This document shows positions 45,401 through 55,800 of a stretch of DNA of 64,000 nt, in pieces. The stretch spans positions 574,501-638,500 of the forward strand of contig JALPQD010000125.1 of NCBI GenBank assembly GCA_023101885.1, in the 5' to 3' direction. Position numbers and translations under genes: made by a program. Below the pieces are notes generated by a model. The model worked only from the letters and a program-made list of their open reading frames with translations. It made no database searches and was not told where the DNA came from. Numbering within the stretch: position 1 is the stretch's first letter; each line of letters opens with the position of its first letter. This DNA comes from Typhlomys cinereus (taxonomy: Eukaryota; Chordata; Mammalia; Rodentia; Platacanthomyidae).

Positions 45401-48400
45401 TCCCCGTCTCCCAGTGCCTCCCCCCCAATTCCCAGAGAGTCCTTTATTGTGTATGCCTAGCTGCATTTTCTTATAAGGTATTACAGTTAGCCTTTACATG
45501 GTTGCTGATAAAATGACCATTAAATGGCATAAGGGAACAAGGTTTTTTTTTTCCCTTACGTTTCCTGGATTTTTGGTCAGTTGTTTATTCAGTTTATCAT
45601 CAAAGGGCTGAGAGAACTGGCTGTACCGTATTCATGTAACAGCTCAGAGAGGGACAACCCTTGCCAAACTAGCATGTCTGGCCAAATATACACAAGGATG
45701 CCCCCTTCTCAAACAGTAACCTCCATTTTATTCACCTGCCTGGGGACCGGTCCCACCAACCAGTCCCCATCCACTAAATAATCTCATGTAGATTCACTCT
45801 GGGTTTAACTTCAGTAATTTTCTACAAATGTGCCCAGAGCTCAAACCCTCAGCTGTCAAGTTGACACATGTATCTAACTATGACACAAGCCAAATCTTTT
45901 TCCTTCCTGGCATGGAGACATATGCTTTTTGTAAATAGGACATTACTAATTATTTCCTTTTAATTTCCGTCTTCTCTGTTTTATTATTGGCAGTAAATTG
46001 AAGAGTTTCTGCTTGTAGTTATGTTTCTTATTTTATAGCATTGGATTATAAACTTTATTGCAAAGATTTACACTGCTAACCTGTTTGTGAGTTGTATAGT
46101 TTTTCTTCTCTGCTTCTATTTTTTATCTTGTATAGTCTTTTTTTTTTTTTTTATTGCTGAGAGACCATCAACATATTTTGAAGGTTGGATTTTACAACTA
46201 TATTTTGATTTTACCAGAAAAGATTGTGCTTTAATTTTTATTCTTATTTGTATAATTTCTGAAGAAGGAAGTGGAGATATACCATTGTTCTCAGCTAGAA
46301 GTCAGTAATAGTTTTCTAATATTTTTAAAAAATGTTGCTATATTTTCATAAATTCTATTTCATTATTTGGAGGACAAAACTTTTGTTGATAATTAGAAAA
46401 TAGATTCCTGAAATACTTTCTTTTTTTTCCTAAATTTTATAATAAAATCAAAAACAATTTCATTTAATTTAGCCTTGAAGAAGATTTCCTGTATGAATAA
46501 AGAACAACTAGATTAAGAACAAGAAAAAACATTCCATATATGTAAGATTTCTTTTGAATCTTGATAACATATGGAAATGTTTGACAGCTAATTTTCCTCA
46601 GGAATAGTTCTGGTAAAAGCAGAAAGATGAGTTTATTGTCTGCAAAGTGGTAGACTAGTTTTAGTTCGAGGAACTATATCTCAGTTCTTATAATTTTTAT
46701 GCTTTGAAACTTATAAATGCTTTTTAAAAAGTACATACTTATTTAAAAACATTTACTGGTTTCCTATGGAATTCTAGTTACTATAGTCTCACCTTTTTCT
46801 CTTGTTTCATTTCCTTTTGTTGTATTTCTTCTAAATCTTCTCTTCCAAATTGCTCCTGTTTCAATGGGTTTGCAGTGGAGAAATAGTGCAGTAGCTTCTT
46901 ATCTGTTTTTTCTTTCCATGATTTCAGTAGATCAGTAGATGGCTACAATAAATGAAAAATTCCAGAGATAAACAATCTATAACTTGAATAACATGCTGAT
47001 ACGAGTAATATTAGGGAATTTATGCCATACTACCTTGCCCAGACTATGAATCATGTCTTTGTTCAGTATATTCATGCTGTGTATGCTACTTACCCGTTAA
47101 TCACTTAATGATCCTCATGGTTATCAGATTGATTGTCAAGATATTAAGTGTTAAGTAACTTTTACTTAATAATGGCCCCAAAGTACAAAAGTAATGAAGC
47201 AAAAAAAGTACCAAGGCATAAAATATGGAAAGACAGAAGAAGTAACACTAGTATAATGTGGCAGTGATTCAGGGCATATTAGAAAAACAGAATTTTTAGG
47301 ATTCAATACATCTGTAGTTTTAGGCATCCTGTGTAGTGGGGGAGAATGGTAGTGTCTTGGGACATACTCCCTGTGAATAAAGACTCAAGTTTTTTTTTTT
47401 TTTTTTTAACTGCTTATGTAGTTTTCCTAAAGGAGTACCACAGTGTTTTCATATCATAAAAATATATTATCTCAATTTAGTGTGTATATGAGTTACCCAT
47501 CACTGTGTTTCCAGTTGCTTCCAAACTTGGTTGATTAAAATAGCAAATGCTCATTAAGTCTTACAGTTCCTGAAGGGCAGGAAACATTAGGACTAACTTA
47601 GCTGAGTGACTCTACCTCACAGTCATTTGTTCTTACATAAATTATGCTTAAGCTGTTGGCTTGGGCTACTGCTATCTAAATGCCTAACTAAATTGGTATT
47701 GCAGAACATTATACCTGATGTTATCTAGTCTCTCGCTTACTACATTTGTTCTTGCTAGCACCTTTGTTTGTCTTCATACTGTTTTTGTGTTCTTTTGGCT
47801 ATTTCCTTGAGGTCTTTTTTGTCAAGTTATATCTTGTAAATCTACTTGGGTTCATTTTTTTTACATGACTCATAAATTATTCTGAAACTGGTTGTTTTTG
47901 CTACCTCAAAGTGGGTCCTGAATTCACTACAAAGATGATATGTAGTGGTCTCGTCTCAGGCATTTTGGATCATCTGTTTTTGAATGCAATTCTCAGTTCA
48001 CATATTAACAAGTTTCAGTTCTATTGCCTATTGACTTTTGTGATTGTTCGTACATCATTACAACCTGCAACGTAGGTAATTGAACAAAGAGAAAGGCAGT
48101 GAGTAAAAGAGAGAGTCTCAAAGGAAAGGTGTAGTCTTTTATAAATTATTCTTTACTTCTATCATTTCTGCCTGATGCTGTTGTTCATGCAGATGAATTT
48201 AGGTGTGAAAAGATCTGAATATGAGGACTGCTGGTGACCACCTTACATGTTGACTCCCCAGAATAGTAATGCTATGTTTTGGAGTAAAGAATTAGTTTGT
48301 ATTTCTGTTCTGAATTTGTATTTAGATATATTATCTTTTATTTTCATTAATGTGTTTCATTTATTGTATAGTATACATGTATATAAAATCTAGGAAGTAC

Positions 48401-49864
48401 AAATTAGAGAAAACATGTTATCTGTCTTTGTGAGATTAACTTAATTTGCTTAACATTGTCTCCAGTTGCATTCCTCTGTTGGCCAATATAATTTCATTCT
48501 GATTTTGAGTATATGTTTGTTTGTTTGCATATGTGTGTATGTGACATTGTGTAGATGTGGAAGTCAGAGGACAGCTTATAGTCACTCTCTCTTTCTATAT
48601 CATGTTGATGCCAGTAAGAGCCTTTACCCATAGAGCCATCTTGCCAGCCCTTTTTTTAGTTTTTTTAATATCATTTAATATCTTACAGTGTAAAGCATAG
48701 TTACCTTCATAAAATCTTTAAGGAGTTATTTAGCTAAATTTTATTATCAAGTTTTTTTTGAAATTAGGGTATTTTGTTTTCTTTCTTTCTCCCAGATAGC
48801 TTATTCTGTTAAGAACTCTCCAATGTTAAATCGTAGAAAAGAAGTAGTATTTTAACATTTGTATAATGCCATTATGCTTGGAAAAACAAAACATGCTTGC
48901 CTATTAACATAAGGGAAATTTGAAATTTTTGGAATTGATATTGTTCTCAATTATTTAGGGGATTCGTAGACTCTTTTGAGGTTGAAAGGCAATAGTTTCT
49001 CTAGAGAAATTCACTAATGAATAGGAAGTTTTGTAGTTCACATATATTTTCATAGGGTCCATGGATTGTGTTTGAGACCTCTTTCATTGAAAGTTCAGGC
49101 TTCTGATGTTCCTTGACAGAAAATAGTATTTTTTGATTTTCACTATATAAAGGGAAATGATAAACCTAATACTAATTTGAGCTATTTTTATTTGCATCTT
49201 GTTTGAATTCTGATTCACATTTTCTAATGTTGGCTTTTATTTTGTTTCCTCCTTAGCATCTGGACCATAAGAACTGTGCTTATTTTCTTCTTTTCCAAAA
49301 GAACAGAGAGAAATAGTAAGTTTAAGTTCCAAATATTTTTCATATGCATATACATATATAAAGCTATCTCACCATGTTCTATTTTATAAAGTAGGTTATG
49401 AAATGGTTTATTTGAAATGACAGTGTGGTAACTTAATGTTTATGGAAAACATTTGGATAAAATAAAATATAGTACACATCTGTTGACTTGTTCTTTCAGC
49501 TGTGGTACTGTCTTTAACCTTAGTCCTTTGTGTTTGTTTTAACTAAAATGTGCAAATTATAAGATCTGTTTCTTTGTGTTATATATGTGAAAGTTTTAGA
49601 AATTGTCAGATCTTAAATAGGTATGAATAAGACTGGAGAGATGGCTTCGAGGTTAAGACTCTGCCTTGAAAGCAGAAGGACCTAAATTCAGATCCTAGAT
49701 CCCACATGAAAATGCTAGATGGAAATGGTGGTGGTCTACACTTTTGTCCCTGGAAGGTGGAGTCTGGGAACTCCCATAGTAAAGCAAAAGGGAGGTAAAA
49801 GCAATCCAGGATGCTTCCTGAAGAGTCACTCTTGGTCCTACACAGCGATACAGAGGCCTCTGAT

Positions 49865-49897
<33 letters not shown>

Positions 49898-52800
49898 ACA
49901 AAATCAACCAAATAATTAAATAATTAAAAAGTGTAAATAATAATTAACCTGAGATACATAAATTTCCTTCATGAATTTTTTTATATGGTATGCATTTTCC
50001 TTTTTTGTTTCAATTTTTCACCATACAAAAGTAGACTGACTACTATAGTGAGCTGTCATATGTCTGTTATCTAACTAAACAATTGTTAACTCAGTCAATT
50101 TTGTTTCATTTTATACTTCACCATTTCTTCATTGTCTGTATGTCCTACAAGAGACATTGTTTTAAATTTAGAGTTTAAAAATTTTTTTACAAACAAAATG
50201 AGTTGTCTGTGGATTCTCCTACCTTCTTCCCCTCCTCTTTGCACTTTCTCCTTCCTCCCCCATCCTTCCCTGTCCCTCCCACCCTCATGATTCTGCTCTA
50301 CAATAGACTCTTCCAAAAAAAAGCATAATGTATTATTATATGAGGAAATCTTAGTATAAAATAGCACATAAAAATATTAAATTTCTAGTAGTCTTAGAAA
50401 TATTATTATTTTTTAAAATTTTTATTATTTATTCAATTGTGTGCATGTGTGTGTGTGTGTGTGTGTGTGTAGAACCACGGACAAATTCGGGGACCACCAT
50501 GGACTGCCTCCTCCTTGTTTACTCTGCCCCGGGATTCACAGGCTCCGCCTTACTAGGACCAGAAACGCAGGCTGCCCCCTTCTGCCTGGCGTCTATACGT
50601 GGGGTCTAGGATTTGAACTCAGGACCTTCCGCCTGCAAGGCAGAGGCTTAATCCCTGAGCCATCTCTCCAGCCCCAGAAATACTTACTTTAAAAATATTT
50701 TATTTGTTGGGCTGGAGAGATGGCTCAGGGGCTAAGACTCTTCCTCCCAAGCAGAAGATCCTGAATTTGGATCCTGAATTTGGATCCCAGGTGTCACATA
50801 AAAACGTCAGATGGAACTGGTGTTAGCCTACAGTTTTGGCCCTGGTGGATAGAGCCTGAGAAATCCCAGAGTGAGGCAAAGAGAAGGTAGAAGCAATCCA
50901 GGATGATTTCTGCAGTCACCTTTGATCCTCTACCTGGACACAGTGCCCTCTCTCTCTCGCTCACACTCCACACACACGCGTGCGTGCGCCCACAATAACT
51001 AAAGTTTAAAAAAATTTTAAAAAATATCTCGTTTGTTGACTTAGAGCCCAAAAACAAGGTTTGTGTACATATGACCTTTAAATTACTCCTTGTTTATGAC
51101 CCTCTATTCTGAACATATGGTCTAGCCCAAATGATCCTTTGGTTTCAGACAGCTTTTACTTTTGTACTTTTTCTCTATTCTGCGTATTTGGCAAGCCCCC
51201 TACCATATTAAATACAATCACATGCTTAATCTATGACAGGAAAAGAGTATACATATTCTTAAGATGTTTAATTTTATCAGAATGGTTAAACTTATTAGAG
51301 GAAAATTGTCAACATTAACTTAAATCTGATTGAAAATGAAATGTTTTTACACTATTGACCTCACAAAGTCTAGCATCAGCTAAAGGCACCAAGATCCTTG
51401 GAGGCAAGGGATTGACAGCCACAGTAGTGTTCCTATGCTTAAGGGGAACATGAGAAAGGATTCAGGGAAATGCCACTGGGTCCTTGTACGTCATCGGAGA
51501 GGAGGACCAAGAGGAGAGTTAGGCGAATAAAGGACTCTCTGGGAATTGGGGGGGAGGCACTGGGGGATGGGGAGGGAGGGAGGGGGAGCAGAGGGTTCGG
51601 GGGGGGGGAGAGGAGGGAAGGAGGGAACTGGTCTACCTATTAAGTTTGTATGAGCGGAAATAATAAAAAATGTATTAAAAGAAAAAAAGAAAATGAAATG
51701 TTTTTCATCACTTCTATGTAGTCTTACATAGTTCCCTAGGAAATTTTCCTTCTCTTTAAGACCATTGTTTGATTCTATATTTCTTTAGTCAAGAATGTGT
51801 TTCAAAACCAAACCCAAACCAACCAGTTAATAAAAAAAAAAAAACAGCAAAATAAAACAAAACAGCAGCAATAACAAAAAACCCCACAAATGATCCAGTG
51901 AGCTATCATATCTAACAAAGCTTTTATGTATATAAGAAGTTTTAAGTAATTTTGATAAATAACCAAGTGTTCCAGTTTTTTTTTTTGTTGTTGTTGTATT
52001 AACATACTCTTACTCATTCAACTTAAGGTAGAATTATTATTTTGGCTTATGGTTCTGGAGGGGTTAGATTCCATCATGGCAGGGAGCATATGGTTAGAGA
52101 GAGAAGAGGAAGGAGTGGAAAATGGAAGAAGGGAGAGGGAGAGCTCTATTTCTTTCTTTTTTTTTTTAAACATTTTTTATTATTATTTCTGCTCATACAA
52201 ACTTAATAGGTATACCACTTCCCTCCCTCCCTTCTCCTCCGCCCCGAACCCCCTGCTCCCCCTCCCCTCACCCCTCCTTCCACATCCCGTAGTGCCTCCC
52301 TCCACAATCCCCAGAGAGTCCTTTGATGTGCATGCCAGACTCTCCTCTGGGCCCTCCTCTCCAATGACATACAAGGACCCAGTAGCATTTCCCTGAACCC
52401 TTTCCTGTGTTCCTCTTAAGCATAGGAACACTACTGTGGCTGTCAATCCCTTGTCTCCAAGGATCTTGGTGCCTTTAGCAGATGCTAGACTTTGTGAGGT
52501 CAATAGTGTGTTGGACATTGCGCAGGGCATGCAAAGTCCAGTTATGATTGCTTCGGCCCTAACTTGTGTGGAGTATCTTGCAAATCATTGCTCCTCCCAT
52601 CCTTTTGCTCTTACAATCTTACTGCCCCCTCTTCCGCAAGTTTCCCTGAGCTTCAGGATAGGGAGAGATTAGTCTGGCCTAGTTCTAAGTGGTTGATATA
52701 GAGTCTCTGAAGTTCTGGATTGTGGTTTGTTGATTTTCTTTTGTAGTTTTGCTGCTCCTGCAATGCCTTTCACTCCATCCTGATGGGCATTGTATGTCAC

Positions 52801-55800
52801 CCCCTGGCCAGAGACAAAAAGCTGTTAAACTGGAGTCTTATTATAAGAGCACATTCAAGGGTACATGTAATAAAAGTAGGAAACCTCGGTGAGGGAGGGG
52901 TCAATCACCCATTTGCAAAATGGTTACTTTTTATCTGCCAGACTATATGCCCTCCCCTTCTGGTGAGATCATACCCCCTCAGTTGTAAATGATCAGGAAC
53001 GAACGTCTGTGAACTTAACCAGGTGTCTCATTACTTACTTGGAGTCCTTGATGGAGGCCTATTTTCTCTGCTGTAACATGGTCCCCTCTCTCCTTATTTC
53101 TGGTGTGGCCCTCCAACCCCATCCCTCCTGTTCATAATCCTTGGAATTACTGTAGGTATTACACAGATTTATCTTTGAGTGTCTCAAGGTGGGCTGGGTG
53201 AGTTTGGTACTAGGAGCCATCTATTAGGGAGTACATAAGGCGCTTAATTTTCTGGGTTTGGCATACTTCACTTAATATAATTGTTTCTAATGACATCCAT
53301 TTCCCGGCAAATTCCAGTAATTCATCATTTTTGATGGTTGGGTAGTACTCCATTGTATAGATGTACCACTTTTCCTTATCCACTCGTCAACTGTTGGACA
53401 TTTGGGTTGATTCCATGACTTTGCTATTGTAAACAGTGCTGCTATGAACATGGTCGCGCTTCTGCTGCATGGGGGGTTATTCCCAAAAGTGGAATAGCAG
53501 GGTCATATGGCATTTCAATCTTTAGTTTCTTTAAGAATCTCCAGAGGGCTCTCCAGAGTGGCTGTATGAGCCTGTATTCCCACCAGCAATGTAGGAGAGT
53601 TCCCCTCTCTCCACATCGTCTCCAACATTTGTTGTTGTTTGTATTGTGGATTTTTGCCATCCTGACCGGAGTGAGATGATATCTCAGGGAAGTTTTGATT
53701 TGCATTTCCCTGATGGCTAAGGAAGTGGAGCATTTTTTAAGATATTTTTAATTGGGCCATTAGTTTCCTTGGTGTTTAGTTTTCTAAGTTCTTTGTGCAC
53801 TCTGGATAGTAGAGCTCTATCAGATATATGGTTAGTGAAGATTTTCTCCCATTCTGTGGGTTGCTTTTGAGGAGAGCTCTATTTCTGTATAAGATTGAAA
53901 TAGAAATAATTGTTTAAGCAGGACTGTTGGTGTTAAATATAACTGTATTTGAAATCTTATAAAAAATTGAAAGTACAGCACAAATGTGAATGATGATACA
54001 AACTTTTTTTCCAGTCTTAAATTTTTATTACCTTAGGTTGTTAGGAACCAGTGACTTGAAGTAGAAACAGCGAGTGGTTTGCCTACTTCTTACCTTCTAT
54101 GGAAGAACTTTTAAGGATTTACAATTAAGTATGATGTTTGATATAATTTTAAAAACAGTCAACTTTTTAAAAAAATATCACTTTAATGAGATTTTACTGT
54201 TTTAAGTGATATTTAGTATATAATAAAAATATAGTGAATATAGTTAAGATTTCTAAAAAAAAATATGTTGCCTGACTTTAGGAATAGCAAAATAGTAAGC
54301 TATTAAACCTTATTTCAAAAGAGTCCTCAGTATTCCTTCTGTAAGGAAATATTTGTATGAACAGTTCAGTTTGGAAATATTCTGAATGTGGTTATATAAG
54401 GGTCTTTAAAAAATTTTCTTTTACCAATTCATTTGAATAAGTATTTACATGCATGCCTAAAATTGTCTTTGTGAAAGATTGTAAAGTCAGGTATGTGATG
54501 GGTTTTTTTAAAAGTTCAATCCTAAAAACTATGATCTTCATTTTGTTCTCTATATTAGTTCAAGGTGGACCCAACGTAGGTTAAAGAAGAGATTTATTAT
54601 AGCTAAGACCTGACCATCTACAATCTGTGGTATAAAAATGTTACTTACTTTTTAAGTAATCAAAGTAACTAAAAACTGTGATTTTATGAAATTCAAGTTT
54701 TGAGTTTTGTCAGAGAATAGCCTTAACATTCAATTTTGTGCAGTCAATAATTGCTTTTATTCCACATGTGGAATTAAGTAGTTGGGATAGAATTTATGTG
54801 GTATTCTCATCACATCACACTGTTGTGAAATAAGTCACATCTCATTGTAGACATGTCACTGACAAATCACAGTAGTATAGTTACAACAACAGCATATTAA
54901 GTGCCATGCTTATTATGGTTTTACACTTTTACTGATTTTTATTGTCATTGCGTATTCATTACATTAAAACGAGAAAGAGAAAAGGCAAACTCTAAATGTT
55001 CTTTTAAGATATAATGGAGTGTTATCTATTGTTATTGAACTACAAAGGCATTATAATGTAAAATAATACAATATACTGATATTTTACTAAGTATTAATCA
55101 TTGTATTCCTATTTCATAGGTAAACAATGATCATAAATATCAGAGTTTCATTATTGCAGAATTTTTTATTTAAAATAAGTGAAAAGGGGTTTTAGCCAAA
55201 GTAAGTTTATTTGTGAAGCAAAGAATGCTATCATCTATGGTGAATTAATTAAGTTGTGCTTGAGTGTAGCAGCAAAGGATATGTGTTTTGAAAAAATATA
55301 CTTGTTTATATCTTTCAGTGAGAACAGTTGCATGGAGAATTGAGACATTTAGGAGCAGCATGAGTTGTCAAAAAAAAAGGCATATGAGTTTAGATGACCT
55401 TCCTTGGTTCAGTTCTTGATGAATTGACAAGTTACTGATATTGTTCACTTATATTTGAGGAGTCAGCTCTATGCTTAAAGTGACTGATGAGTTAGCCTCT
55501 GTAAAAATTCTGTGTGGCATAACTAGGCTAGAGTATTTTCAGAGATGTTGAAAAAAGACTAAATTGTACATGAAGTGGAATCTGCAAAGATGTGTTGGAA
55601 CTATTGGTGGTGAAAGTGTGTATGAAACAGAAGGCTTATCTGAACAAATTTAAAAATCTGATGAAACTGTAAAGCGTTTAAATTCTGTGATTATTCATTG
55701 TGTTATTGAACAGCTGATTTTTGTAAAACATTGATTCTTATCATTGTGTTGCTGAATTTAAACAGTAGTTTATTTCCTGTTAAATACTATGGAAGTTAAA

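Larger units (their letters stand above)
37186..49256 (+). other. Lnpk: Lnpk intron 4
   Basis: Holds a URR1-like repeat, a solo LTR with nested U6 pseudogene, an Lx-type L1 3'UTR, several B2/B3/B1-like SINEs, a large polypyrimidine tract, two L1 3' ends and an LTR (all listed). I recognise nothing in about 37190-38190, 38580-39000, 39960-40630, 43690-44300 and 45890-48510, apart from short A/T tracts and, at about 47480-47620, a weak copy of the MER-like repeat seen at 17920. Confidence 0.8.
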
